A stretch of 64,000 nucleotides of DNA from Mytilus edulis (GCF_963676685.1 NC_092350.1:43321705-43385704), one strand, 5' to 3'; numbered from the stretch's first letter, positions 10,634-24,900 are shown. Translations and numbers: made by a program. Notes: generated from the letters alone by a model not told the origin.

Positions 10634-13002
10634 TCAATAATAGTCCCAAAGATACTTGGGAGTTCCAATTTTTCTTCCACTCCGTGTCTTTGTAGTATCG
10701 CATACAACAAGCTCTGCTTCAAAGACGTTTTCAATATCATTCAATTCTTCTTCGACAGAAACATGTTCTGTGTGTTTATGAATGTTCAGTTCATTGAACT
10801 TATCATCATCCATAATGTATACAGCACCAATATCTTGACCAGAAATATCTAAGCGTTCGGAAATAAAAGCACACGGGACAATTGAAGGGGAAAGTTCACA
10901 CTGAAACTCAAGAGGCTGGTCTCGTTCTTTGTATAACAACAGTTTACATGTTTCAGACGCATCTGTAACACTTTCGACAACTTTGCCGATACAGAATGCG
11001 TCATCTATTGTGAGGGCCAAGACCTCTCCCACATGATAAATGATGATAATATTATCTGTTGAAGTGTCACTCCTATCATCATGATTTAAATTAATTGGTG
11101 AACATGGTGGGGGTATATTGTTTTTATATAAAACCAGAGGAAGTGTTCCAGCATTGAATTTAGTGTTGTCGGATCTAACGCTCCTTTGTCTAACCCCTTT
11201 GCCAAACTTCTCCCTAAATTCAAGCAGTAGGCGTACATCTTCTTTTGGCAAAGTATGAACCATTTCACCCTTTGTCCTAACCAAACGTTCATCAAAAGGA
11301 AAAACATGTTTTTTAACTTCTTCGTAAGTTGATCTGTTCTTGCTGGTGAAGTAATGAAAACCGCACCAGCTTAATCTCTTCAGAAGCTCTAAAACACCTC
11401 TCATAAAATCTCTAGCGCAATCTAGTACTGAAGGCGTTTCGACACGTAATCGTAATATGCTATGGAGCTGCTCATTAACTAAAGTGAGTAGTGAATTTAC
11501 ATTAAGACTTTCAATATAATTATGATTGACTCTGTTGATGACGTCAGCCAACAGCAGCAACATTTCTCGGAGCATACTAACAGAGTAAATAGTCTTGGAA
11601 GCAGGAACTCCGTGTGGTCCTTGCAATGCGTTTGCCTTCAAATTAAGCAGATCTTTCGCACCATCTCGCATAGATTCAAGAAAATGTAAAATGTCATTTA
11701 ATGTACTTGCACAAGTTGTTATGTCATTTTTAGGGTTTTTTCCAAGTATACTCTCATGAACAGAGAAAGTCTTATACAGCTGGCCAAGTTTTGACAAATA
11801 CTTTACAAGAGGCAGTACCGATGTCACTATTCGAATGTTTTTGGCCCCAGAGTCAACAAGAACTAATGTGGAGCCCTCACTACATAAACCTGTCGGTTGG
11901 GAAAATTTGCAAAATGTACCTATCCCGTCTTCATTTCCATCCTGACCGGAACCAACTACAACGGAGATCTGAGAAAAATCATCATCACAATTTATTCTAT
12001 ACAATTTCTTATGGAGAACATCAGAAAAAAATATTTCGTTCTGTACTATTGCGATTCCATGCGGACAATAATTTTGAGTAAAGTTGTCAATTATACTTGT
12101 TGTGACACCCGAGTCAAGATTTATTCTCAATATGCCTGCAACATGATCAGTTGCATACAAGTTCCCATCTAGGAGGGCCATTCCAAAACAACCTCCCATA
12201 TTTTCTATTTTAAATGAGTTTAAGACACTGCCGACAAGTTCAAATCCTCTCCTAGTAGGTTCTTTTTTAACACAAAGTTGAATAATAGATTTTGTCTGTA
12301 TGTCAGCTACAAATACTTAGTATTATGTCTTCATTGACTTTATAAATCGCAGTGGGGTTCATGTCCTTGGAATGGTTTACTCTTAATTCCTTAATTGCAG
12401 GTTCCTTTTCTGTTCTAACTGGCCCGTCAATATCCATTACTTCCGTCAATCTTTGTCTTAAGTTTTTAACAGTCGACCTCTCAGAAGGCTGAATATTTAA
12501 AAGAGTGAATATCTCTAATAAAGAAGTTTTGTTTGCCTTTGATATTTCGTGTTTCAATGTTTTTTTGTGATCCATGTAGGCCATCCTTTTCTTACCACTT
12601 TCGCAGACTATCAGGACACCAAATATTTCAGTTAAGTCGACTGGACTGCTTAGTCCCTTGGCAATCAATTTAACTTCTGCTCGGTAATGCAATCTGGTAC
12701 ACACAGCCACTCCTATCAGCTATGAAAAAAACTGAAGGTTCATTGGAAGAGCAAACAGCAACAGGCTCCTTAAGTAGTTTCGTGTGGTTGTCATCACATT
12801 TTCTGAACTTTTCTGGAATGACAGTACACACGATATAATCAGTTACGAAGGTGTGATCGGATAAAGCACGAAGAACTGCAGGTGAACTTATCTCAGCCAC
12901 AGCCTCTGTTGATTGCCTGTCCTTTCGTTGGACAGAATCAGTTGACAAGTGTTTTCGCAAAATTTTACCAAGTTCAGATTGATGTTGCCGATCGGAGCCC
13001 AG
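10634..13002 (-). pseudogene. NHL-repeat (beta-propeller) protein gene, broken in two places
   Basis: Three abutting minus-strand frames read as one protein: up to 12670 (stop TAA), 12710-12303 (stop TGA), and 12316-10634. The first join falls between 'FIADRSGCVYQIALPSR' and 'AEVKLIAKGLSSPVDL', the second between 'NEDIILS' and 'VFVADIQTKSIIQL'. Each needs one nucleotide skipped in the same direction. The protein starts with NHL/beta-propeller-like strands (GCFGMALLDGNLYATDH, CPHGIAIVQNEIFFSD, QPTGLCSEGSTLVLVD). A helical region and a C-terminal domain of unknown function follow, ending TRSGRKIGTPKYLWDYY. TAG at 13003-13005 closes the frame upstream, so 5' exons would have to lie further right. 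NHL propellers bind protein or RNA in TRIM-type proteins; no RING or B-box is seen. A decayed copy, two assembly indels, or translational frameshifting could all explain the breaks; decay is my preference. Confidence 0.65.
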
Positions 13003-13139
13003 CTATTTTCGAGTATATTAGGTATTAGTTTTTGTCAATATTGTAAACATAAGATATTCTTTTCTTGTGAATGTTTATCTTTTTAATTGTTTTGATCTGT
13101 TCTATACGTTATAAATGATCATAAATGGAGTTTACCATT

Positions 13140-13285
13140 GATGCTCCCTACTATCCAGTCTCCCTCCTCCCGTCCCCTCTCTCCTTCCTCCCGCTACCTC
13201 TCTCCTTTCTCCCACCCCCGCTCTCCCTTCTCCCGCCCCTGCTCTCCCTTCTCCCGCCCCCGCTCTCCCATGCTCCCAAAAACCT
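13140..13285. repeat. Polypyrimidine tract, second copy
   Basis: About 130 bp of CTCCC/CCCTTCTCCC repeats with a unit near 22 bp. It is followed by CTGTCCAGGCCCTCATATAT, the inverse of the border of the tract at 8396-8516. Same dispersed repeat, opposite orientation. Confidence 0.6.
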
Positions 13286-13587
13286 GTCCAGGCCCTCATA
13301 TATAATTGATTTGATAATTTGGTTATAAAACGAACTGTACGATTTCTTAACGTTGTGTTAATCCTTGATTCGATGTAAAATCAGATATGTTTAACTGTAA
13401 AAAAAAACCAAAAAAAAAAACCCTTTTACTTTAAGTAACAATTCTTGATTGACAAGTTAATATCCGAAATGCAGTATAAAACCGGAAAACTGCCTGCGAG
13501 CAAAGCCCAACATTTTAAAAAGTCTGTTGTTTGCTAAAGGAAACCCAGATAATAATGTTATTCGAATTTAAAATAAGCGCTGAAAGC

Positions 13588-14612
13588 CAGGCCTCTACAT
13601 TAACATTTTTTCTAACTTGTCCCTTCGAACAAGTGGCAAGAAAATCAACTTGTCCGAACTCTTAACTCACTTGTCCGAATTCATAATTGAAAATCTAACA
13701 TATTGATGATTTATACAATAATAACACTCGGGCTTTGATTGTACCTAATAAAAAGAGCATTTTGTAATGTTATATGAATACCACATCAAAATACATTTCA
13801 TTATTTCAGAATGAAAGTTTTTTTGCAAGACTGTTCTCTGACTCAATTTCACTATCATTTGCCACATGCAATCATTAAATCATCATTTCTTCCCAAACCA
13901 CTACGTTCCCCTATAGACCTATTCATTCTTTAGTAGTTAAACCAAGGATGTATATACACCTGGGCACCTTGAACATGTATATGAGTAAACCTTTTTAATT
14001 TATTGATGATGTCAAAACAAGCTTTACAATTTATTTTGATTTGTATATACATTGATATATTATCATGAAGTACATACACATTTCACTGAAAAATCTGCCT
14101 TTTTAGATTTTTTTTTTTTTTTTTCATTTTAAATTTTTATATCATAGATCTTATCAAATAAAACCTCTTTTAATGTATTGTTATGCATAAAAGCAAAATC
14201 AAATGAAACATACTTTAATTTAATATTTTAAAGTTTAGGTAAAACTCCATATGGAGGTGCTTCTAATTCAAGGAAGCTTATACTAAGAAGATACATTGAC
14301 ATTGGTTTCTTTCCCCTTACTTATATCCCCCTGGTCATTGGCTGCCAGCATGTTCAAATACTCCATATCAGAGACATATTATACAAGTTTTATATGTCTC
14401 TGGTTCAATCAATGAATAATTATTTCATCTAGTATGATCAATAAAACAATCATTCATATTTTTGGGAATGTATAAGTCTTGAATTTGATCTATTTTTATC
14501 TGACCTTGATTTTTCACTTGTCCCATCGGACAAGTAGTATGGTGAATCTACTTGCCCGACACCTGTGTCCACTTGTCCCGGACAATCGGACAAACGTTAA
14601 TGTCGAGCCCTG
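13588..14612. mobile_element. hAT5-like non-autonomous element, 1025 bp, TSD AAAGC
   Basis: Ends CAGGCCTCTACATTAAC and the inverse of CAGGGCTCGACATTAAC match at 15 of 17 positions. AAAGC lies directly outside both ends (13583-13587 and 14613-14617). Subterminal ACTTGTCC/GGACAAGT motifs recur at both ends in both orientations and may be transposase-binding repeats (inference). No transposase frame inside. A second pair of ends of this family lies at 26663 and 32711. Confidence 0.8.
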
Positions 14613-15878
14613 AAAGCATTACGGGTTTAGGTTTTGAAAAGTGCAATAAATTATAATCAGGGCTTTAGTATGAGTTGTGGATACAAAATGGGAACCCTCG
14701 ATAAGCAATGTCAAAGTCCATTGATTTATTTTGCTAAGGGAACCCCCAAAATGAGTCAAAAATAAAAAAAAAACAGTAATAAGGTTGCTTAATGGCATTT
14801 TTATGGTGAATTCGCTAAGGATTATTCAATAAATTCTAAATATGTTTTTGGAAATACTGCATTGTGCAGATACAAGTCATGTCGATGTAAAACTTCAAAA
14901 ATAATTCGGCTGAAAGAAAACATATTGGCGATGCAAAAGCACATATTGCGAGTTAGAATTTGTAAAATTTTGTCAATAATGTCGAGCGTTTCATGAGCAG
15001 AACCGGACATGAAATTGGGACGTGCGGACGTACGGACGTACGGTCGGAAGGGCGCGTTTATGCATGAATGCGCACAAATGTCATCAAAAGCTGAGCTCAA
15101 ACGTAATGAATTTGACGCGCAAATGGCATGCACCGGATCGGAAACTCCCATCACTAAATACACATGTATGTATGCCTCCATGTCCTAAAAGTTATGAGCA
15201 TAATAACGTCTCATTGCCTTGCTTAATTTTCTTGTTAACTGTGAAAGAATTACCTAAAAGTAAAAGTACAAAAATGTATGAGTTCATGAAATACCATCTG
15301 ATATAATTTACCAGAGAATTCCAACGTCTTGGAGCATTCTGATTTCCTTCGCCAATTAAAATGCTTCAAATTTGAAATTGCATTGATTGTGTTGCTGCTT
15401 ATCGCTTAGCCAAAACTAATTAAGTGGTTTACTGGAACTAGAAAAACTGAAGTAAGACAATTGATAAGAGGATAAACAGAAATTGATGTATTTGGTAGTC
15501 TGAAATGCTCCCTTGTGTTAAGCCATGTCCTGACGAAAGTTATTACAAAGATCCTCAACCTTTAACGCTTACTATATTGCACGGTACTCTCAATGTACCG
15601 TTCAAGACCCGTTTTGTTTAAATTAATTGAAAAATATGTGACAAAAAACTACAAATAATCAAAATAGAAGATGAAAATTAAAAAAAAAAAAAAACCCGCT
15701 CTTATTTTGCCTTCAAAAAATGAAAATTCAAGCAAATTTATTCGGAAGTCATTACAGTTCAGTTGTTACTAATGCAACTTGTTTGAACGAAACTTTCAAA
15801 ACAAAGATATCACTTTGTGCAATTCTAAGGAGATTTTATTTTCCCTTTACTATTACTTTTAGATTCTTCTCTTTTCAG
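14613..15878. other. Spacer upstream of the first recognised ammonium transporter exon
   Basis: I looked here for the missing first exon (a hydrophobic stretch ending at phase 1) and did not find it. It contains a GGACGTACGGACGTACGG microsatellite at about 15018-15050. The 119-residue minus-strand frame at 14822-15181 crosses this microsatellite and shows no domain. Confidence 0.45.
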
Positions 15879-15968
15879 TTATGCAATGTGGATTTGCATT
15901 CCTAGAGGCTGGAGCAGTACGGAGTAAAAATGTAACAAACATTCTGATTAAGAATGTTATGGACTCTT
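15879..15968 (+). CDS. Ammonium transporter exon 'A' (first one found)
   Basis: Preceded by a pyrimidine-rich CTTCTCTTTTCAG acceptor and ended by GTAAGT. Two leading bases, 29 codons, one trailing base. It encodes the end of transmembrane helix 1 and the family signature [10 protein letters not shown]. The frame needs one base from an upstream exon. Confidence 0.92.
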
Positions 15969-18900
15969 GTAAGTGATTATTACCATGTTTGGGTAAATAC
16001 AAAACTCAACACAAAGACCACGCACTAGGTCTAAAATGATCATGAAATATAAGTGGCCTATATATAAATTGCCTATATCCACTTTATTTGAACTCTGGTG
16101 GATATTTGTCTCATTGGCAATCATACTACATCTACTTATTTCATCTTTATATGTTATTTTCATTTGAGTTTTTTCCCTTAAAATACAATTAATTTGAAGA
16201 AACTTTTGATACATTCAATGACACAAATGTCAAAATGCGTAAAGTGCAAATTACACAAATGTCAAAATGCGTAAAGTGCAAATTACACAAATGTCAAAAT
16301 GCGTAAAGTGCAAATTACACAAATGTCAAAATGCGTAAAGTGCAAATTAAAATGATCAGGATGTTGGTCTGAATGTTTCTATTTCAAATGATGTTTAAAT
16401 TGATTCCGCCACATTAATTTCTAGTTAATAGATCTTCCTAATAGCTTCCAGAAGTAATAAAATAAAAATTTGAAAAGTACCATAAACTCTCGAGCAAACT
16501 AGGGCGTAACTGAACACACCTCTGTAAATACAACAATACTATCAATAAGCGTCGATCAATCGTAAACAGATCTTATAGAATCTTTGTGAAAGCTTGTTCT
16601 TGGCAATGGCATATATTTTCATTTAAAATATTGCTCATTTCGACTATTTTGATGCATGTTTTTTTTACCCTTCACATTCAAAAGTTCAACGTGGTGTTTT
16701 TGTCCCTTTGTTATTTGGTCGCTATTATAATGATGAGTAACAACATCAGAATTGCCGATAATAATGGTTTAAAGGGGGCCACTGGACGTTAAACAAGCAA
16801 GAATCAATCATTAATAGTGGTCTTAACATCATCTCTGGTGATAATTTTGAGAGTGCGAAGTAAAATGTAGCATCAAATGATTATGTTAATCTCTGAATAT
16901 GTTTTCTTTTTTACTATTTGTTAATATAAAAAAACACTCAGAAAATAGTAATAATAGAATAATCCTAACATGTGGAAAACGTTAAAGTAAGGCAAAGATT
17001 ATCGATAAGTTCTTTCAAAGGAAGGGGAATGGAGTGTATGTACACGAGATAATTTAACTGTCTAAAGTTTATTAGAAAATAATATGTTATCTTGATATAC
17101 AAATTATTTATGTATCTTGATCATGTTGATATATCCTGGAATATGCATTTATTGCTGTTTCTCATCTAGGTACTGACTGTGATGTCCTCAGAATTTGTTT
17201 TTGACAGATTCCGACTCCATTTGTTTAAGCTGATGTTACCATTGAAAAAAAGAAGTTATTTTAAAAATTTTGCGTCACTATCATTTACAGATAAATATTT
17301 GTCCCCGCATGGTATACATTTTTACCAACTGTTTGCATGCACACACATTTATATTTGGCATACAAAAATGTAATAATATAAATACGAATTCAACGTTTGC
17401 ATTTCTGATTTTTTCTCACATGATTATTGTACGTTGGTTGTTCAATTTTTTTCTTCAGAAACACACTCACAATCACCCGACCCTTACACTCACACATTTA
17501 AGGAATTGTTTGCCCCTTTTTCAACTTCTTACCTTGTATACTTAATCTGTATTTATATCATTTTATGAGTATTTGCTATTTCAGTTGTTTCTGGTATTGC
17601 CTACTGGATTTTTGGCTATGCATTTGCCTATGGCGATGGCGGGAAAGCACAGAAATTTATTGGTGCATCATATTTTGCATCATATGATATGCCGATGGAT
17701 CAGTATGCCAGCTTCTTCTTTCAGTACACATTCGCTGCAACGGCGGCTACTATCGTCTCAGGGGCTGTAGCAGAGAGATGCGAATTTATAGCTTATTTTG
17801 CATACAGTTTCGTTATCACTGGTAATTTGTCAAAAGTTATATATACCTTAATTCGTTTGACTTCAGATAAAAAAAAACTTTTTTTACTTTTAATCTACGG
17901 ATATTTTCGTTATTTCGGTTACATTGCGATCAAACGAGAGACATATATACTATTGGTTTTATATGTGTCGGATCTGACATGGAAGTAATATCGAGTACTA
18001 GTACTTCCATGATCTGATCAAAACAATTGTTAAATTGAGTTGCAAGGATCCAAGATATATTGTCAATGAACATACCACACTGGTACTAATAACATTACAA
18101 AAACATGATACAAAGTAACTAATATCGCAACTTCACTGAATGTTAAACGATACTTTCACATTATTTTATTTAAATGAAATCATTGCCTATAATTGATCAT
18201 GATTTGTATCAACTACAAAAATAAAATGGACTTTCATATTGTGTAAACCTTTTCATATTTTCTACTGCATTTTTAGGCTTTATTTATCCAGTTGTAACAC
18301 ATTGGGCCTGGGGTAGTGGATGGTTGGTAGACGGACACGACTATGGAGGAGACATTGGACAAATTGCTTATCAGGTATTCAAAAATAATCTAACCCATAC
18401 TTTTTGGAAAAGTTTCTACACATTGTTGTAAATAATCTTCAAAATGTCAACCCGAATCGTTCATTCTGCATTCTTACGTTTTACAGTTTTAAAGCACATA
18501 TATGCCACTTGTTCTTGGGTAAGAATAACTGTAGTAGCCCATCTTTTGTTATAACAAGGGTCTGAATTGTGTGCTTTGGTAACCGTTTGACTGACCTACA
18601 CTTGTTTTTGTTTCATTTTTAGCTCACCTCAAGTGAGCATTTCCCATCACTTTGCGTCCGTCGTCCGTCGTTGTTAACTTTTACAAAAATCTCCTTCTCT
18701 GAAACTGGTGGGCCAAATTAAACAAAACTTGGCCACAATCATCATTTGGGTATTTAGTTTAAAAATGTGTCCGGTGACCCGGCCAACCAACCAAGATGGC
18801 CGCCATGGCTAAAAATAGATCATAGGGGTAAAATGCAGTTTTTGGCTTATAACTCAAACAATAAAGCATTGAGAGCAAATCTGACGAGAAGTAAAATTGT

Positions 18901-21900
18901 TTATCAGGTCAAGATCTATCTGCCCTGAAATTTTCAGATGAATCGGACAACCCGTTGTTAGGTTGCTGCGCCTAAATTGGTAATTTTAAGGAAATTTTAC
19001 TGTTTTTGGTTATTATCTTGAACATTATTATAGATAGAGATAAACTGTACACAGCAATAATGTTCAGCAAAGTAAGACCTACAAATAAGTCAACATGACC
19101 TGACCAAAATGGTCAATTGACCCCCTAAGGAGTTATTGCCCTTTATAGTCAATTTTTAACCATTTTTCGTAAATCGTAGTAATCTTTTAGAAAAATCTTC
19201 TCCTCTGAAACTACTGGGCCAAATTTAACCAAACTTGGCCACAATCATTATTAGGGTATCTAGTGTAAAAAATGTGTCCGGTGACCCAGCCAACTAACCA
19301 AGATGGCCTCCATGGCTAAAAAAAGAACATAGGGGTAAAATGCAGTTTTTGGCTTATAACTCAAAAACCAAAGCATTTAGAGCAAATCTGACAGGAGGTG
19401 AAATTGTTTATCAGGTTAACATTTATCTATCCTGGAATTTTCAGATGAATCGGATAACCGGTTGTTAGGTTGCTGCCCCTGAATTGGTATTTTAAGGAAA
19501 TTTTGCCGTTTTTTGTCATTATCTTGAATATTATTATAGATAGAGATAAACTGTAAACAGCAGTAATGTTCAGCAAAGTAAGACCTAAAAATAAGTCAAC
19601 ATGACCAAAATGGTCAATTGACCCCCTAAGGAGGTATTGCCCTTTATAGTCAATTTTTAACAATTTTCATAAAATTTGTAAATTTTCACTAACATTTTCC
19701 ACTGAAACTACTTGGCCAAGTTTATTATAGAAAGAGATAATTGTAAATAGCAAGAATGTTTAGTAAAGTAAGATCTACAAACACATCACCATCACCAAAA
19801 CACAATTTTGTCATGAATCCATCTTTTACCAGTTTGTTTAATATTCACATAGACCAAGGTGAGCGACACAGGCTCTTTAGAGCCTTTAGGTTTATTAAGT
19901 GAATACCAAGACAATGCATTCACATTAGATTGAATTTACAAATAACCGCCGTGATGACTCTTTGAAACGTCTGAAGGAGGACCGTGTCAATTTCGTTTAC
20001 TATTTACTTTGTTCAGCCTAAAGAAATGGTAATCTTATAGTAAAATTCTTCTTTACTTACTAGTATATCGTTTAAACTCTCTATACAATAGGTAACTATT
20101 TAAGTGGGTATTAATTGGGGACCTTCATTTCTGTATTCTGTAATTTTTAGATAAATTTTTTTCTCAATTCTTTATATTAATTGTCGATTGGTCTAAATTA
20201 TTTATACTTTAGCACCCCATTATTCTCTAATCTTCAGTTATTAGCAATTCATTATTCTCTAATCTTCATTTATTAGCAATTCAGTATTCTCTAATCTTCA
20301 TTTATTAGCAATTCATTATTCTCTAATCTTCAGTTATTAGCAATTCAGTATTCTCTAATCTTCATTTATTAGCAATTCATTATTCTCTAATCTTCATTTA
20401 TTAGCAATTCATTATTCTCTAATCTTCATTTATTAGCAATTCATTATTCTCTAATCTTCAGTTATTAGCAATTCATTATTCTCTAATCTTCAGTTATTAG
20501 CAATTCAGTATTCTCTAATCTTCATTTATTAGCAATTCATTATTCTCTAATCTTCATTTATTAGCAATTCAGTATTCTCTAATCTTCATTTATTAGCAAT
20601 TCATTATTCTCTAATCTTCATTTATTAGCAATTCAGTATTCTCTAATCTTCATTTATTAGCAATTCATTATTCTCTAATCTTCATTTATTAGCAATTCAT
20701 TATTCTCTAATCTTCAGTTACTAGCAATTCATTATTCTCAAATCTTCATTTATTAGCAATTCATTATTCTCTAATCTTCATTTATTAGCAATTCAATTCC
20801 TTTTTTTCTATTTTTATGTTTTGGGTCCATTTTTCCGTAGATGTGGTCCATTATTCTCTAATCTTGTCCTATTTTTCTATTTTTATGTTATGGGTCCATT
20901 TTTCCGTAGATACGGTCCATTATTCTCTATTCTTTGGATCCCAACCAGACCCTCATGGTAAAGATGTCCTAAACTTGTTTTTACCTTTTTATTCAGGATT
21001 TTGCAGGCAGTGGTGTTGTTCACGTTCTGGGTGGTGTTTGTGCTTTTATCGGCGCTGCACTTTTAGGACCGAGAATTGGTAGATTCCAGAAAGGTTCTAA
21101 TGTTATTGGAAATCTGCGAGGACATTCCGTGCCAGTAGGTTATCAGTGTCTTATACAAATTATCAACTATATTGAGAGAAAAAACAAACTTTTATCAATA
21201 TCTGATATTAAATTGTAACAAAAACAAAACTTTAAGGAGATTTCAATTTTTTAAATATGAGAAAAAATATCTGCCTAGATACCAGTTTATATAGTGTTGT
21301 TTAAAGGGACAAAAAAAATCATAGATACACAAATTCACATTGCACTACTTAATATAAATTGACTTTTTAATGTATATACAGTATGCAATAAAGTGAGAAA
21401 AAAAATTACAATTTATTTATTTGATTTGTAGAACTGAAAAGATTATCATGCTACACAGATTATTTTACACATTTTTTAGATTGCTGCTCTTGGCGGTTTT
21501 ATCTTATTCTTTGGATTCTTGGCTTTCAATGGTGGATCACAACTCACAATTAGTTCTGAGGGAGATGGCGCTGCAGTAGCTGTTTCTGTTGTCAATACAA
21601 TAATATCGGCTTCCTTTGCCGCTTTCGGTTCGCTCATCATTAACAGATTACATATATTTGGAAATACCTGGAGTTTACTTGTCACCATCAACGGAGCTTT
21701 AACGGGAATGGTAATATTTTCATACTTTTCAACAACAAAATTATTCACTGATTATTTTCTGCAAAAATTTATTCACAGCGAACACGAGTGCAGCGGGCGT
21801 AGTTCGAAGTGTTGCTTCAATGTTGGAACCTTTTGATTTTTCCGATATTGATTGGTCCAGAAGTCATAATGACTATATTGGTGGGTCTATAAATCATTTT

Positions 21901-24900
21901 GAGGATACTAATCGATCAAGACGTCATTTACAAGGACACCGACAAAGAAACACAATATACTAGGACGAAAGTTGAATTTCTAAATTCGTTCATTTAAGAG
22001 GCGAAATTTAGTTTATAATTCATTATAACAATATCTAGTAAAAATTGCGTAATTATTGTTCTTTTTCTACTTAGGTTGCTGCCTGTGCTGGATGTAATCA
22101 GATGCATCCTTGGAGTGCTGCTATTCTAGGCTTGTTTGCAGCTATGTCTTATACATTATGGTCCACAGTCATGAGAAAACTTAACATCGACGATCCTTTA
22201 GACGCAGTTGCAGGTACATTTGTAGTTTAGAGATTTAGCGAAGTCCTCACTATTCATGATGTGGCTAGTGCAACATCTTGCGAATAAAAAGGAATGTTTA
22301 AGGGATTGTGAATTTTAAATAGTTTACTTTCTATGAAACAGTTGTAATGAAATTTATTTAAGATCTGATTTTCAATGCTGCATTAATGTATAGGATTAAA
22401 CTTTTTTCTTTTATAACCGTTTAAATACACTTTAGCACAGAAATCGGAAATTCTAACAATGATAAGTTAAAGGGGGCATCTCAAAGATAATTGTGCAACT
22501 AAATAAAATCTTTTTCAAAGTTATCCGACAATTATTGATATGTCCCTATACCTTATTTTTGAAAGAACTTTCAGATTCCTGTGATTTTAGTGTTACATTA
22601 TTTTTATGGGGTCTCATTTCCTCTAATTTGGTTAGGTTTGAATCTTACGTGAACAAACATAAACTTTTTAAAAACTATGATGCCCAGAATATATAGAATG
22701 AATAAATGGACGATTTTTAGAGCGTCAAAGAGTTTTGTTTAATTGATTGCCTAAAATAGACTATTATTTTTTGTCAGTACATTTTGGAGGAGGTATTACC
22801 GGTGTTGTCCTGATTGCTTTCCTGGATAAAGATGACGGTATACTGTTTAACTGGGACCGAAAATCGGGTCTGGTAAGCATATTTTCAGATTATTCAATAT
22901 CAGAAAGGAAAAACAACGAAAGGAAAAAAAGTCACAAAACACAACAGATTAAACTTCAGATTGAGCAAAATTCGGGAATATGTTGAGTTAATTCAAGTTC
23001 ACGTATTTGAATTAAAATAACTAAATAAATGTTTGAAATTCAGTGTTAAACTGTAGTACATAATCTATCTATATGACTGTACTCACTATGGTACGTACAC
23101 AAGAACTTTTAAAGCTAGACGAGCTTCTCTTTTCTTCCGGTTTCTAAAGCAGTTGCATGAATGTTAAACATTACATGACATTGAATACTGATGTTTAGCT
23201 TTTTTATTATGTGTAGTATGTTTATTAAACTAAACAAAATAAACACTATGCACGTGGATATATAGGTAGAAGAAATAATCAATGTTGAAAACTCTGAATA
23301 TATATACAAAATCAACAGTCAAACGAACAAGAAATAAATAGCCATATTAAATGTAATGAAAACAACTGATGAAAGGAATGGAAGATAATTACCACATTTC
23401 ATACTAAATTGCAATATTTACAAATGTAAAAGTATAGAAGTAAATAAAACAGGGACAAATATTCTTCCTTTGTTTATTGATTATATAAGTTACGTCTTCT
23501 GTGACGATGGTATTCCAGTTTTCCGTTGAAAGAAGTAATGTTATTATTTTAATATACTATTAAACATCAATGTATCTGTTTTCATTGTCGTCTAGATTAT
23601 TTAAAAATATTCCAGTAAAACAATTATTTGTAATATTTTACAGAAACTTGGATGGCAGTTTGCTGGATTGGCTGCCATTATAGGCTGGTCAGCTTTATTT
23701 TCCCTGCTGGTATTTGGTATCCTTAAATGTTTCGGTGTGCTTAGAGTATCTCGGGAAATCGAAGATAAAGGTGAGATTTCTTCATAATATTTTATTTGTT
23801 TTAAGGTGAATAATATCAATATTCATTTGATTTCACATACTTGATGTCTTCTTTAGTGGTCTTTTTATTTTCAATTATCTTATAGTCAGACTTAAGATAT
23901 GTACAGGTCTTATGAATACCAAGATAGCATTTTTTAAATTTAATACTCGCGTAATATGGTATAATCATGCAAATGTCATAATGTTCAAGTCAAATTTTTT
24001 TTATTTATCAAACAATCTTTCATTTATCTAAAAGCAGGGGTGGATCCAGCCATTCTTTCTTTTTAAAAGAGTGGTTCCAACCAAGGATAAAAGGGGAATT
24101 CCAACCATATGTCCCCATTCAGAAGCATTGATCGTCAAAAAGGGGGTGTTCCAACCCAAGGAACCCCTGGAACCCCCACTGTGAAAGTAACTCCCATAAT
24201 CAACCTCTTTTCGTTTCTAAAGGAGTATGATTCACGTATGGTTTTTTTCTCCCTTTATTTAGGTTTAGATATTCCTAAACATAATGAGCCTGCCTATCCC
24301 GTGGAGGCCTATGGACATGGACATATAGAGAAGTTAATACAAATCTTAGAAACACAACCCATGGTTGTAACTCAAGGTAATCAGCTTGTTTTTCTTGCAA
24401 AAAGTTCACAATTTTGTGTGACAGAATATTATTCCAAAAACCTTAACATATTTAGCTGTTAAAAATATGTAAATGGTTAAATAACAAATAAAGAAAAAGC
24501 TAAAGGTACGAAATTAAATATATTTGAAGATCGTAATTATATAGCATCAAACATTACTGCATTGTTTGTTGTTTGTTTTACGTCCAATGGCAAATATTTC
24601 AGGAATATTGAGACATGAAACAATTTAAAATTAAATCTAAAAGGAAGGTCGAAATTTGGGCCACCATTAGAAATATGTAATTTCTTTTTTTAATATTAAA
24701 TATTAACATATATAACTCAAATCACTAGAATAAAGTTAACTCGAATGATTCAGCGCCCTCTATCGGTCAGTGTCCTCTCGAGTTAATGTAGCGATCGATA
24801 GTGAGTCGGAATATAACGACTGGATTATTCGGGTTAGAATAAAGTCAAATTTTCTTAAACAGGAATGTCTGATTTGTCAAATCAAGCTGCATTTATTAAA

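Noticed and set aside
14822..15181. 119-codon minus-strand frame
   Set aside because: Crosses a GACGTACG microsatellite, no domain, no splice support.
16221..16348. CRISPR-like array (four 32-bp repeats)
   Set aside because: Units are directly adjacent with no spacers, in a eukaryotic intron; a plain minisatellite.
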